In this document: in pieces, positions 16,379 through 26,166 of the stretch
Layout: every line of letters begins with the position of its first letter
Position numbering within the stretch: the stretch's first letter is position 1
Assembly (NCBI GenBank): GCA_020632475.1
Contig: JACKFM010000001.1
Location: 496,001-560,000, forward strand
Direction: 5' to 3'
Source of the DNA: Candidatus Omnitrophota bacterium
Lineage (GTDB): Bacteria > Omnitrophota > Omnitrophia > Omnitrophales > Aquincolibacteriaceae
Length of the DNA stretch: 64,000 nucleotides
The notes under the pieces: model-generated
What the model was told of the DNA's origin: nothing
The model's input: the letters and a program-made list of their open reading frames with translations, nothing else
Databases searched by the model: none
Made by a program: the position numbers and the translations under genes

Positions 16379-17943
16379 TTTGAATCCGTGTGATTGGGTT
16401 TGTTTTTCTTTTGTGTGTATAACATTTCATCCGCTTTGTTGATCAAACTCGCAAGCTCTAGCGGGCTTTTAGGATCAAAACAGGCGTAACCAATGCTGAG
16501 AGATATGAGGGGGTGGCCTTTTCCCTCAGATAGTTGGTGAAGTTTTTTTGAGATATTCTGAAGAAAAGCTTCGGCATGATTCTCCTTTGCATCAATAGCA
16601 ATCACTGCAAATTCATCACCACCGATGCGTGAGACGATATCCGTATGACGGAAGGATTCTTTAAGTGCTGTTCCTGCCTGACGGATAACCCGATCTCCCC
16701 CGGGATGCCCCAAAGCGTCATTGATTTGCTTAAGGTTGTCGACGTCGGCCATTAACAGGACAAAGGGTTTTTGAGTGCGCATCGCAAGGGACATTTGTTG
16801 TTCGAGAAACATATCGAACCCTCTGCGGTTATAGAGGCTGGTAAGGGCATCCAGTAAGGCCAAGTTTCTGAAATTTTCGGTCATTTGTGCCAATTTTTGA
16901 TTGGCCTGAAAGAGATGATCATAGGACTCCTTGAGTTTGGCCGTCATTTGTCTAAAACTGTCGGCTAAATCACCGATTTCATCCTTTGAATGAATATCAA
17001 TGGATGCGTTGAGATTTCCGGAACCAACGGCCAGAAGGGCGTGCCTGAGTTGATCAAGGGGGTGAATAACAACATTTAATAGCCATAAAGGCACAATTAA
17101 TGCCGTAAGCGTGCTCAAGAGAAAGGCCATTGCAATTGCTGCGGTCAAACGGCGTTTTTGAGTTTCGTTAATTTCACGCGTATTGGAACGTAAGGTTGCC
17201 GCATAGGTATGTAATTCTTCCTCGGTTTTCGGAAAGGTCGAACTGTAGAGGCGTAATTCTTCTTCAGCGTTCTCAAAATCATTCAGGGTATTTAAATAGG
17301 TCTCGGCGCTTTGATTTAAATCCTCGCGTTCCCATTTTCGCAGAATATCCGTTAAAAATCGGTTAAGCCGTCTTCGGTTGTTTTTAAGCGGTGGTTGAGA
17401 ACGGCCTTCAGGGAAATTTTGTTCAGATAAAATATTTCTTGCGAATTTTTCAGCCTCGCCGGGTTTGAGCGGAGACGGGGATTGTTTCGGAGAGACATCT
17501 TGCAATCTGGCCCATGTTTCTTTTGCCGTGGTTTCCAATGCCGCCGCATTTTCTGTAAGTTTCTCTTCCAGCTCTTTTTTGTTCGACAGGGCCAGGATAA
17601 AATCTTGAAGCCGGTGACTGTGTTCTTTGAGGGTGTGTGTGATTTTATGAATTAATTCAATATTTTGCTTTTCCCGAAAAATAGGAGCAACTGTTTCGGT
17701 ATAGGCAATCACACCGGTGATTTCATTCTGGACATAGGTGATTGTTGAAAGGTCCTCTCCTCGAAGTAGTGTTTCGCGTCCGATTCTGGTTTCAGCTAAA
17801 AGTTCGGTAATTTTTTCTGAGGCAAGGGTCCTCTGGGAACTATTTTCGAAGGCATGTAACTCATGGATGACAAAGGAATAGATCACAGCCAGAATAAGAC
17901 AGGCTGAAACGAAGGTGAGGATCGTTTTTGTCCGGATTTTCAT
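16372..17943 (-). CDS. Membrane diguanylate cyclase (sensor - HAMP - GGDEF)
   Basis: 523 residues. A membrane segment at about 8-27, a largely helical periplasmic sensor region to about 270, a second membrane segment at about 275-300, a HAMP domain (HPLDQLRHALLAVGSGNL...), a short coiled coil, and a GGDEF domain. The active site is intact (RIGGDEF, G441-F445), and the product-inhibition site RHTD (432-435) sits five residues upstream as expected. It makes cyclic di-GMP at the inner membrane in response to a periplasmic signal. The ATG at 17943 is used; a TTG nine bases upstream is possible, and AGAGAG lies upstream of both. The HD-GYP-like gene 2 kb away may be a functional counterpart. Confidence 0.93.
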   Translation of the reverse strand: MKIRTKTILTFVSACLILAVIYSFVIHELHAFENSSQRTLASEKITELLAETRIGRETLLRGEDLSTITYVQNEITGVIAYTETVAPIFREKQNIELIHKITHTLKEHSHRLQDFILALSNKKELEEKLTENAAALETTAKETWARLQDVSPKQSPSPLKPGEAEKFARNILSEQNFPEGRSQPPLKNNRRRLNRFLTDILRKWEREDLNQSAETYLNTLNDFENAEEELRLYSSTFPKTEEELHTYAATLRSNTREINETQKRRLTAAIAMAFLLSTLTALIVPLWLLNVVIHPLDQLRHALLAVGSGNLNASIDIHSKDEIGDLADSFRQMTAKLKESYDHLFQANQKLAQMTENFRNLALLDALTSLYNRRGFDMFLEQQMSLAMRTQKPFVLLMADVDNLKQINDALGHPGGDRVIRQAGTALKESFRHTDIVSRIGGDEFAVIAIDAKENHAEAFLQNISKKLHQLSEGKGHPLISLSIGYACFDPKSPLELASLINKADEMLYTQKKNKPNHTDSKK

Positions 17944-18135
17944 AAGAATCAAACTCTCTAAAAAATGTTAAAATACCGGTAAAACGATCTATTATAAGCA
18001 GTTCAATAAGATTATGACAATATTTGAAATGAGAAATGGGGTAGTCGCCAAGCTGATTGATCCGACTTATGTCGGATATCGATAAGTTTACGGATAGTAT
18101 AGAGTTATACGATATTATGGGAGAGAACCTCTGCG

Positions 18136-18741
18136 ATGAAAGCAAACATCATTAGAGTCATTTCTTTTTTGTGCGGTTGTTTCTGTTTACTGCTCTGTTC
18201 AGCCGCTGCTCTCAGAGCTGATGAGGTTCGGTATCGAATTGATGATGCTTTAAGTCAGCTGAATTTTTTCGTTGATTCAACGCTTCATGAAGTCGAGGGA
18301 TCGGCCCATCAGTTTGCAGGGGAGGTTTTGTTTGATCCGGATACTTTGAGTGTGGTTTCGGGGGGATGGGTGAAAATTCCGGTCATCGAAATGGATACCC
18401 AAAATGCAAAGCGGGATAAAGGGATGTATAAGATGTTTGACCGCGATGCCTTCCCGGATATCCGTTTTGAAGCCTATGCATTCCAGTGTGCTGAATCTTC
18501 CGGGGAACAATCAAAAATAAAGTGTGAAATCAGCGGGATTCTGACAATCCGTGACGTGATGAAAAATATTACTTTTCCGGTCACGGCTTCTCGTGAAGGT
18601 GAGAACTTCAGAGTGGAAGGGGAAATGCTCATTCGCCGTGACGATTTCCGCTTAAAAACGCCCTCTGTGTTTGGGATTATCCGGGTCGATCAGGATGTAA
18701 CCGTTCAATTTAATACATTATGGAAACTCGATCAATCCTGA
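18136..18741 (+). CDS. Secreted YceI-family lipid-binding protein
   Basis: 201 residues with a Cys-rich signal peptide (residues 1-28, ending AALRA). The mature part matches the YceI beta-barrel: SQLNFFVDSTLHEVEGSAHQF at its start, the central MDTQNAKRDKGMYKMFDRDAFPDIRFE block (about residues 94-121), and GILTIRDVMKNITFPV. YceI proteins are periplasmic lipocalin-like barrels that bind polyisoprenoid or other long amphiphiles. Its 3' end overlaps the next gene by 22 bp, making it the first gene of a five-gene operon with a hydrophobe exporter and a type III polyketide synthase. This context suggests that it carries the pathway's lipid product across the periplasm. It is less likely to be a general stress protein. 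Confidence 0.9.
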   Translation: MKANIIRVISFLCGCFCLLLCSAAALRADEVRYRIDDALSQLNFFVDSTLHEVEGSAHQFAGEVLFDPDTLSVVSGGWVKIPVIEMDTQNAKRDKGMYKMFDRDAFPDIRFEAYAFQCAESSGEQSKIKCEISGILTIRDVMKNITFPVTASREGENFRVEGEMLIRRDDFRLKTPSVFGIIRVDQDVTVQFNTLWKLDQS

Positions 18742-20987
18742 GACCCTGGAAGTTTTTTTACCGCATCCGATGGATATTGGCGCTGACCGTTTTAGCGGTT
18801 GTTGCTGCGAGTATCCCCTCCGCATCGAAACTACCGGTGGACCCTTCGAACCTTGCGATGTTTGAACGCACTCAGTCTTTTCAGGATAATGAGCGGTTTC
18901 AAAGTCTTTTCGGAGGAGATGATACGGTTGTGATCGGCGTGGGAAACCTTGAGGTTTTGACCCGCCCGGTTTTAAACTGGCTTTCGACGATGGCTGAGGA
19001 TTTTGCACAATGGCCTGAGATTGAAACGGTTGAAAACCTGATGACCGTTAAAGGCGTAGCGCGTAAGGGATGGAAGGTTTCGGATTTTGTTCTAGCCCAG
19101 GCATTCTTGCAAGGGGATGAGACCGCAGACGAACTTCGAAGCAAGCTTGAAAATTTTCATGAATGGATTAAACCGTTCATGAATGAAACCGGCCATTTTA
19201 CGGCAGCTGTTATCACGTTAAAGCCGGGGTTAAAGAGTGCCCAGCGGCATTATGTGATCGTCAAGACCCGTGATTGGCTTAAAGACCATCCCCTGGAAAA
19301 CGCTTCTTTCTATTTATCGGGAACAGCTGTTGAGCAGGATAGTTTTATCGCCCGTATTGAAAAAGATCATCATCTTTTTGTTCCTTTGACCTTTGGCTTA
19401 ATGATGTTGATTATCTTGTTTTTTTTCGGTCACTGGCTTTACATGATTTATCCGGCAGCCGTGATTGTGGCGACGATTGTTTCAACGCAGGCGCTGATGA
19501 CCTGTCTGAATTCTCCAATGAATGTGATTACCTCACTGGTGGCCCCGGTGATTTTGATTATTTCGATTTCGGATGTCATTCATATTCAATCGCACGTCAG
19601 ACATGTCGGGCGAAGACCCCGGCCGGAAAGGGCGTTGGCGGTGACGTTCCATGCGCTTGCACTTCCGTGCCTTTTGACTACGCTGACCACAATGGCCGGT
19701 TTTTTCTCATTGATGATCAGCCGTGTTCCGGCCATCCGCCAGTTTGGTTTTTTTTCAGGGTTCGGAACGGGCATTGCGCTGTGCTGGACATTTTTGCTTT
19801 TGCCGGTTTTCTTTTTGCGGCATATTCACAAGAGCGATGCGCCGCAGCATCAAATCTGGAGCACTGTGGCCGGTCAACTGACGGAGTGGAGTTTGAAATA
19901 CCGCCGGGTGATTATCCTTTTGGCCCTGATCTTCGTGGGGGGAGGGCTTTATGGGCTTTCGGGGACACAGATTCATACAGATATTTTAGGGGCCTTTAAA
20001 CCGGATGATCCATTTAGACAGGACACTCAAACCATTCAACGCCAACTGGAAGGAATTTATCCGCTTGAATTTCGGGTGCATACAGAAACAGAAGGATCTT
20101 TTTTAGACGCCTCAAAAATTCTGGCATGGAATCGTTTTGAAAAATTAATTGAAGGATTTGAAGGGGTTTCCTATGTTCGTTATCTGACCGATGTCCTTAA
20201 CGTGCTTGATCGTGCAGTGCGCGGGAAAGATGAAGGTGATGAAAATGAAATCCCTGATTTTTACCTTGAAAAATATATTGCCGGAATGGATTTAAAAGAG
20301 AATCCGGAGTTAAAACGGGTGATGTCGGCTGATTTGCGTGACACGCGCCTGAGTGTTTTTTTGAAATCTTCGGATACCCGGCATGTGATGGAACTGGCCG
20401 CCAAGATCCAAAACGCGCTTCCGGATGATCTGAAAGGGATCTGGCAGGTGACGCCGGCCGGGCAGACTTATCTTTTGGCCAGCATGTCTCAGAATTTGGT
20501 CAAGAACGAACTGTGGAGTATTGCCGTGGCGATGGCGGCCATTTGGTTGATGCTGACTGTGTGGTTTCGGTCTTTGACGGCCGGACTCATCAGCATCTTG
20601 GTGAATGCTCTGGCGTTGACGGTGATGATCGGGAGTATGCCGTTTTTGAGAATTCCTTTAAACACGGCGACAGCTACAATCGGCAGCGTGGCGGTCGGTT
20701 TAATTGTGGATCATTCGATTCATGTGCTCTACCGTTTTAAGCAGAATATCAAAACGCAGAAGATCGAAAAAAGTATTGCCCATGTCATGGCCTATTGTGC
20801 GCAGCCGATGATTTGTACGACTTTTATCCTGACGGCCGGTTTTGCGGTGACGCTTTTGGGCAGTATTGAACCGACTATTCAATTTGCAGTGATGATGATC
20901 GGCGTCTTAATCATGGCTTTGTTAGCCAATTTACTTGTTTTACCGATCGGTTTGACGGTGATGGGGAGGAATCACAATAATGAATAA
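18720..20987 (+). CDS. MMPL/RND-superfamily lipid exporter
   Basis: 755 residues, two copies of a unit with one membrane helix, a periplasmic domain and five helices. The first cluster is at about 220-370 (LFVPLTFGLMMLIILFFFGH onward) and the second at about 595-745, with an SSD-like sequence in each. The length fits MMPL-type proteins rather than the 1000-residue AcrB type. Such proteins export hydrophobic compounds, such as hopanoids or glycolipids, to the periplasm or outer membrane. It overlaps the YceI gene upstream and the FAD oxidoreductase gene downstream (8 bp), so translation is probably coupled. The best reading is that it exports the product of the polyketide/quinone pathway encoded next to it. 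Confidence 0.9.
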   Translation: METRSILRPWKFFYRIRWILALTVLAVVAASIPSASKLPVDPSNLAMFERTQSFQDNERFQSLFGGDDTVVIGVGNLEVLTRPVLNWLSTMAEDFAQWPEIETVENLMTVKGVARKGWKVSDFVLAQAFLQGDETADELRSKLENFHEWIKPFMNETGHFTAAVITLKPGLKSAQRHYVIVKTRDWLKDHPLENASFYLSGTAVEQDSFIARIEKDHHLFVPLTFGLMMLIILFFFGHWLYMIYPAAVIVATIVSTQALMTCLNSPMNVITSLVAPVILIISISDVIHIQSHVRHVGRRPRPERALAVTFHALALPCLLTTLTTMAGFFSLMISRVPAIRQFGFFSGFGTGIALCWTFLLLPVFFLRHIHKSDAPQHQIWSTVAGQLTEWSLKYRRVIILLALIFVGGGLYGLSGTQIHTDILGAFKPDDPFRQDTQTIQRQLEGIYPLEFRVHTETEGSFLDASKILAWNRFEKLIEGFEGVSYVRYLTDVLNVLDRAVRGKDEGDENEIPDFYLEKYIAGMDLKENPELKRVMSADLRDTRLSVFLKSSDTRHVMELAAKIQNALPDDLKGIWQVTPAGQTYLLASMSQNLVKNELWSIAVAMAAIWLMLTVWFRSLTAGLISILVNALALTVMIGSMPFLRIPLNTATATIGSVAVGLIVDHSIHVLYRFKQNIKTQKIEKSIAHVMAYCAQPMICTTFILTAGFAVTLLGSIEPTIQFAVMMIGVLIMALLANLLVLPIGLTVMGRNHNNE

Positions 20988-22149
20988 ATTTGATGCAGTC
21001 ATTGCCGGTGCGGGGCCGGCCGGATTAAGCACCGCTTTAAAATTACAGGCCGCCGGGTGGCGGGTACTTGTGGTTGAAAAGTGCAAAGTCCCCAGAGATA
21101 AGGTCTGCGGAGGGTTTGTCGGGCCGGAGAATATTCTTTTTTTGAAGGAACTGGGTATTTATGAAAAACTAAAACAACGGGGGGCTGAGGAAATTAATAA
21201 TGTTGTCCTGAGTTCAAGCCGGGGCAAGAAAGTGCGTATTCCGATTTCCTTAAATGGATCTGCTCTGCCGGGGTTGGCCCTAAGCCGGAAACTTCTGGAT
21301 GGAACGCTGTTGGAAGCCTTTGTCGCCCGCGGTGGAAGTGTCCTGGATGAACATGCCCTTGAAAACGCATCGAGGGAAGGCCTTTTTAAGATTAGAATTA
21401 AAAACCTCAAGACCGGCAGCGAAGCAATGGTTTATGCAAACCAATTTATCCGGGCTACCGGGCTAAGGAATTCTGCGGGAATTAAAGATGAAAAGATGTT
21501 TTGGGGCATATCGGCAATGTTTAAAAATGTAAAAAATATGGAAGACCATGTTTTTCTTCATTTAATTGACAAGGGGCATTTGGGGATCAACCGTTTTGAA
21601 GATAATGTTGTGAATGTTTGTTATGTGGCTGACGGTGATTTGGTGAAATCTTTTGCCGGGGATCTTGAAGGGCTTTTTGATCACTTTAAAGGGGCTAATC
21701 CGGTCATCACCGAACAACTCGAAAGCGCCCAAAGAGTGACGACCTGGAAAGGGATTCCTGTGGCACGCAAGATTCCTTATGAATTTGCCAAAGACGGAGC
21801 TTTTTATGCCGGTGATACGGTGGGTGTTGTGCATCCGATCGTGGGGGGCGGAATTTCATTAGCCCTTTCCATGGGGTATGAACTTGCCTCGCTCTTGACC
21901 GCCCATGAATCGGAGAGTGTTCCTCATGAGAAAGTTTTGCATGCTTATCGCAAGGTGTGGCACAAAAAATATTTTTGGCGCTTGCGGGCATCGGGAATGA
22001 TGGGGCGTCTGAGCCATTGTAAGCCTGCAGCAGATGTCATTTTACATCTTATGAGTTCAAGATCTGATCTTATGGAGGCGTTTTTTAAATTTCATCATCG
22101 TTCACTAGGTTCTGTTGAAATTGCTGACCTGACTGTTTGCCGGCGATGA
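20980..22149 (+). CDS. FAD-dependent oxidoreductase (geranylgeranyl-reductase/hydroxylase type)
   Basis: 389 residues. The N-terminus binds FAD: AGAGPAGLSTALKLQAAG (about 9-26), followed by VEKCKVPRDKVCGG (the PxxK-CGG block of the geranylgeranyl reductase/UbiH-like group) and the GDTVGVVHPIVGGGISLAL motif at about 284-302, which contacts the ribityl chain. It could hydroxylate an aromatic ring or reduce an isoprenoid. Next to a type III polyketide synthase and a methyltransferase, ring hydroxylation towards a quinone is the likelier role, as for the flavoprotein in Streptomyces Srs-type phenolic lipid operons. It overlaps the transporter gene by 8 bp. Confidence 0.88.
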   Translation: MNKFDAVIAGAGPAGLSTALKLQAAGWRVLVVEKCKVPRDKVCGGFVGPENILFLKELGIYEKLKQRGAEEINNVVLSSSRGKKVRIPISLNGSALPGLALSRKLLDGTLLEAFVARGGSVLDEHALENASREGLFKIRIKNLKTGSEAMVYANQFIRATGLRNSAGIKDEKMFWGISAMFKNVKNMEDHVFLHLIDKGHLGINRFEDNVVNVCYVADGDLVKSFAGDLEGLFDHFKGANPVITEQLESAQRVTTWKGIPVARKIPYEFAKDGAFYAGDTVGVVHPIVGGGISLALSMGYELASLLTAHESESVPHEKVLHAYRKVWHKKYFWRLRASGMMGRLSHCKPAADVILHLMSSRSDLMEAFFKFHHRSLGSVEIADLTVCRR

Positions 22150-22245
22150 AGAAAGTAATATAAAAAAACAATCCGCGCTGTTGATGAGTGCAGCCCCTGT
22201 TTTTTGAAGGGGGTCAATAAGAATATAAACAAGGAGTTTATCGCT

Positions 22246-23295
22246 GTGCTGCCGGTCAAATTAACTCATATCGAAACAGATAATCCCGAAAAACAATGGA
22301 GCCAGGATGCGATTTTAGAGCATCTGCTGAGAACTAAAAAAATTTCAAGCAGGGAACAAATTTTTTATAAGCGTTTTCTCTCTGACGGAAGTATCGCAAC
22401 TCGTCATTTCGGTTTAAAAACGCTTGACCAAACCTATGATGAGACAGCCGATGAGGCGATCCAAAGATTTGAACGGGTCGCTACACAAATCGGGTCACAG
22501 GCTCTTAAAAAGTGTTTGGCGCGTGCCGGTAAAACACCGGTTGAAATAGATGGGCTTGTGGTGACGACCTGCACCGGATATCTTTGTCCCGGGTTGACTT
22601 CCTATATTGCACAGGCCTCGGGTTTGCGCGATGACCTTTTCACTCTTGATCTGGCCGGGACGGGCTGTGGTGCGGCATTGCCCGCGCTTCGTTCAGCCGT
22701 ACAATTTCTCAATACGCATCCTGATTCCAATATCATGGTTTTATGCGTGGAGGTTTGTTCCGCCGCATTGGCCTGGGGTCAGGAGATCGATCTGATTTTA
22801 TCCAATGCTATTTTTGCCGACGGAGCCGCAGCCTGCCTGCTTTCGAATAAACCCGAAGCCAAGGGGCTTGAGGTTCTCAATTTTGCTTCGTTGCTTTGGC
22901 CCGAATACCGTGATGATCTGCGTTTTAAACATCGCGATGCGCGTTTGTGTAATGTGATTAACAAGAACGTCCCTGAAATTGCCGCTGAAGCGGTTAAACA
23001 ACTCCGCCAAAATCTGGCTGAAAAGGTTAAGGAACCCTTCCGCTATCATGCGATCCATCCGGGCGGCCGCCGCATATTAGATGAAATTGAAAATGCCTTG
23101 GAGCTGGACGTGAACGCGTTGCAGAGTTCGCGTGCGGTGTTGAAACAATACGGGAATATGTCTTCGCCGAGCATTCTCTATGTGATTAAAAAAATTTGGG
23201 AAGACGAGGGAATCGAAAATGGTGATCACCTGCTTGTCTTTTCGTTCGGAGCCGGATTTACGGCATTTGGAGCAGCTTTAAAGGGGGTTTTATGA
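22246..23295 (+). CDS. Type III polyketide synthase (chalcone/alkylresorcinol synthase-like)
   Basis: 349 residues from a GTG at 22246, chosen because AAGGAG lies 9 bp upstream; an in-frame TTG at 22204 would add 14 residues. The catalytic triad is present: Cys141 in DLAGTGCGAAL, His271 in AIHPGGRR, Asn304 in GNMSSPS. The C-terminal FSFGAGFTAFGAAL loop is typical. The enzyme condenses malonyl-CoA units with an acyl-CoA starter, giving alkylpyrones, alkylresorcinols or chalcone-type products. The product length cannot be read from sequence alone. Its stop overlaps the start of the methyltransferase gene (ATGA), so the two are translationally coupled. Confidence 0.93.
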   Translation: MLPVKLTHIETDNPEKQWSQDAILEHLLRTKKISSREQIFYKRFLSDGSIATRHFGLKTLDQTYDETADEAIQRFERVATQIGSQALKKCLARAGKTPVEIDGLVVTTCTGYLCPGLTSYIAQASGLRDDLFTLDLAGTGCGAALPALRSAVQFLNTHPDSNIMVLCVEVCSAALAWGQEIDLILSNAIFADGAAACLLSNKPEAKGLEVLNFASLLWPEYRDDLRFKHRDARLCNVINKNVPEIAAEAVKQLRQNLAEKVKEPFRYHAIHPGGRRILDEIENALELDVNALQSSRAVLKQYGNMSSPSILYVIKKIWEDEGIENGDHLLVFSFGAGFTAFGAALKGVL

Positions 23296-24098
23296 GTCAG
23301 GAAGTGTTTGAGGAAAAAGAAGTGCTGGACACCGAAACTTATCAGAAAAAGAAACTGGAATTAATCGATAAGGTCGGTTTTAGAGATCATTTTAAAGCTG
23401 ATAAATGGGAGGATTTCAACCGTGATTTTTTTGACGGCCTTGCCCATAAATACGATGCGCTTAATGAAGTCTTGAGTTTGGGGATGCACCGTCTGTTTAA
23501 AAAAAGAGCGGTGCATAATGCCGGTTTAAAAAACGGAGACCGTGTACTCGATCTTTGTACGGGAAGCGGTGATATTGCCCTCTATATTGCCAAAAAATAT
23601 CCGGGCTGCCGGGTGGTGGGTGCCGACGTTTCAAAGAATATGCTTGAGATTGCACGTAAACGGGGAGAAGGGATTTCCAATCTTGAGTTTATTGAAGCGG
23701 ACGCCTTAAATCTGCCTTTTGAGAATCAAAGCTTTGATGTGACATTTATCAGTTTCGGATTACGCAATCTTTTTGATCTTAAAGAAGGAATTCTTGAGAT
23801 GAAGCGCGTAACCCGTGCAGGCGGACGGGTGGTCAACCTGGATTTGGGCAAACCTAAAGGACGTATCCGAAATGCTCTTTATACGCTTTATTTTTTGAAA
23901 CTCATCCCCTTTTTGGGACGGACGGTTTTTCATCGCAATGAATTTAACAGCTTTAAGTATCTGCCTGAGTCGGGCAAGTACTTTCCTGCACCCGAAGAAC
24001 TTTTGCGGGTTTTCAGTTCTCTGGGATTTGAAGACTGCCGCAGCTATAACTTTATGTTCGGAGCCATTAATCAGCAGATTGCCGAGATTAGACCATAG
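23292..24098 (+). CDS. UbiE/MenG-like SAM-dependent C-methyltransferase
   Basis: 268 residues. SAM-binding motif I is VLDLCTGSGDIALYIAKK (about 84-101), with GADVS (motif II) and an acidic EADALNLPF (about 137-145). The following ISFGLRNLFDLKEGILEMKRV segment is characteristic of UbiE/COQ5 enzymes that methylate quinone rings. The N-terminus is about 45 residues longer than in typical UbiE. Because it is coupled to a type III polyketide synthase and not to other quinone genes, methylation of a polyketide-derived phenol or quinone is preferred over menaquinone/ubiquinone synthesis. It is the last gene of the operon. Confidence 0.88.
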   Translation: MSQEVFEEKEVLDTETYQKKKLELIDKVGFRDHFKADKWEDFNRDFFDGLAHKYDALNEVLSLGMHRLFKKRAVHNAGLKNGDRVLDLCTGSGDIALYIAKKYPGCRVVGADVSKNMLEIARKRGEGISNLEFIEADALNLPFENQSFDVTFISFGLRNLFDLKEGILEMKRVTRAGGRVVNLDLGKPKGRIRNALYTLYFLKLIPFLGRTVFHRNEFNSFKYLPESGKYFPAPEELLRVFSSLGFEDCRSYNFMFGAINQQIAEIRP

Positions 24099-24337
24099 AC
24101 TGGGAGAAAAGAGACTTGGCGACGGGGTGAGGATCGATAAGAGAGAGAAAAATAGGATATTTCTGGCATCTAAAGCTGCCTAAGTCGCATTGCTCGTTAT
24201 TTTCTACTCTCTCCTTTACTCTCAGGCCAGTGAGCATGCTTTGACTCAGTCCTGAGTCCTCAGACCTCAGTCCTACTTTTCTGATTCACGATATAGTTCG
24301 CATTTTAGAAGCGTTTCTGATAGAATCCGCCCCTATT
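24099..24337. repeat. Intergenic degenerate heptamer repeat block
   Basis: Between the polyketide operon and typA there is no gene. It holds an inverted repeat (AGAGAGAGAAAAATAG near 24142 with ATTTTCTACTCTCTC near 24200), probably a terminator, then degenerate tandem copies of CTCAGTC at 24243-24275 (ACTCAGTCCTGAGTCCTCAG and onward). The same heptamer family recurs at 15055, 39310, 48313 and 48380. Confidence 0.6.
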
Positions 24338-26164
24338 ATGCAGCATCAAAAACGCCGTAAAGATATTCGTAATGTCGCAATCGTCGCTCACGTCGATCAC
24401 GGGAAGACCACGCTTGTCGATGCCCTGCTGGCACAAAGCGGAGCCTATCAGTTTAAAGAAGGGGAATCCACGATTATGGATTCCAATGACCTTGAGCGTG
24501 AACGCGGAATTACCATTTTTTCAAAAAACGCATCCTTTGTTTATAAGGATGTGCGCTTTAATATTGTCGATACCCCCGGCCACGCGGATTTCGGAAGCGA
24601 AGTTGAACGAATTCTGCGGATGGTCGACGGGGTACTGCTTTTAGTCGATGCTTTCGACGGTCCCATGCCGCAAACGAAGTTTGTCTTACGAAAATCCCTT
24701 GAGCTGCACTTAAAACCCATTCTGGTGGTTAATAAAATTGACCGTCCTAATGCCCGTCCACATGAAGTCACTGATATGACGTTTGATCTTTTCTGTGAAT
24801 TAAATGCCACGGATGAGCAATTGGATTTCCCTGTGGTCTATGCCTCGGCCAAAGAAGGCCGGGCGACAATCGATCTGGATGAAGATAATCGGGATATGAA
24901 GCCGCTTCTGGATACGATTCTGCATCGTGTGCTTCCTCCGATTGCCGATGCTGATCTTCCTTTTCAAATGCTTGTAACCATGCTCGATTATGATTCTTAT
25001 GTCGGTCGCATCGCCGTCGGGCGTATCTTTCACGGCCGTGTGAAAGTTGGAGATACGATTGCCCTGGTGCAACGCGACGGAACGGTCAAACGCAGCAAAG
25101 TCACAAAAATTCTCGGGTATCAGGGACTGAAACGTATTGAAATTAAAGAGGCCGAAGCGGGTGACATTATTTCGCTGGCGGGTGTGGAAGATGTTCATGT
25201 CGGAGAAACACTTGCCGCCGTAGATAAACCGGAAGCTTTGCCGACGATTAAAATTGATGAACCCACGATTTCGATGTTTTTTTCACATAATACCAGCCCC
25301 TTAGCCGGTAAGGATGGCGGGAAGTTTCTGACTTCGCGCCATATTCGTGAGAGACTTGAACACGAGGCTATGATGAATGTCGGAATTAAGGTTGAAGAGG
25401 TCGAAGAAGGGGAGCGGTTTAAAGTTTCAGGAAGAGGCGAACTGCATCTTTCAATTTTAATTGAAACCATGCGCCGTGAGGGCTATGAGTTAGAAGTCTC
25501 AAAGCCGCAGGTCATTGTTAAAAAGATTGAGGGGGAGTTGTTTGAACCTGTTGAATCAGTGGTCATTGAGGTCGATCCCGGCTATGAAGGGGGCGTCATT
25601 CAGGCGCTTGGTTCGCGTAAGGCGGAACTTAAAGATATGCGGACGAGTGCGGTCGGAACAGTCCGTATGGAATTTTTAATTGCTTCGCGGGCATTGATCG
25701 GATTTCGTAACGAACTGCTTGTCATGACGCGTGGTACCGGGATGATGTATCAAACCTTCCATGAATATCAAAAATACAAAGGGGAATTGCCCGAACGCTC
25801 AAGCGGAGTTCTGATTTCTCACAGTCCGGGTAAGGCCGTGGCCTACGCACTGTGGGGACTGCAGGAAAGAGGGGAGATTTTTTCGCGTCCGCAGGATGAA
25901 CTTTATGAAGGCATGATTGTCGGTGTGAACAACAAAGGACATGACTTGGTCGTAAATGCTGTTCGTGAAAAGAAACTGACCAATATGCGTGCTTCCGGTT
26001 CGGATGAGGCTATCCAGTTAATCCCTCCGCGCGAAATGACACTGGAGTTTGCGCTTGAATTTATTGAGTCCGACGAGCTGGTTGAAATTACCCCTAAAAA
26101 TGTACGCCTCAGAAAACGCTATCTGACCGAAAACGAACGCAAAACCGTCCGCCGCAATTCATAA
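24338..26164 (+). CDS. typA: Ribosome-associated GTPase TypA/BipA
   Basis: 608 residues, the normal length. The G domain is intact: AHVDHGKTTL (G1), RERGITI (G2), DTPGHADFG (G3) and NKIDRP (G4). Elongation-factor-type domains II, III and V follow, ending in the TypA-specific C-terminal domain (VVNAVREKKLTNMRASGSDEA...). BipA binds the ribosome and helps 50S assembly and growth under stress or cold. The gene stands alone, starts at ATG 24338, and is followed by a duplicated terminator unit. Confidence 0.97.
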   Translation: MQHQKRRKDIRNVAIVAHVDHGKTTLVDALLAQSGAYQFKEGESTIMDSNDLERERGITIFSKNASFVYKDVRFNIVDTPGHADFGSEVERILRMVDGVLLLVDAFDGPMPQTKFVLRKSLELHLKPILVVNKIDRPNARPHEVTDMTFDLFCELNATDEQLDFPVVYASAKEGRATIDLDEDNRDMKPLLDTILHRVLPPIADADLPFQMLVTMLDYDSYVGRIAVGRIFHGRVKVGDTIALVQRDGTVKRSKVTKILGYQGLKRIEIKEAEAGDIISLAGVEDVHVGETLAAVDKPEALPTIKIDEPTISMFFSHNTSPLAGKDGGKFLTSRHIRERLEHEAMMNVGIKVEEVEEGERFKVSGRGELHLSILIETMRREGYELEVSKPQVIVKKIEGELFEPVESVVIEVDPGYEGGVIQALGSRKAELKDMRTSAVGTVRMEFLIASRALIGFRNELLVMTRGTGMMYQTFHEYQKYKGELPERSSGVLISHSPGKAVAYALWGLQERGEIFSRPQDELYEGMIVGVNNKGHDLVVNAVREKKLTNMRASGSDEAIQLIPPREMTLEFALEFIESDELVEITPKNVRLRKRYLTENERKTVRRNS

Positions 26165-26166
26165 TT

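Noticed and set aside
23292..24098. UbiE-like gene as the menaquinone/ubiquinone methyltransferase
   Set aside because: It is translationally coupled to a type III polyketide synthase and no other respiratory-quinone gene is nearby; a pathway-specific role is more likely, though not proven.
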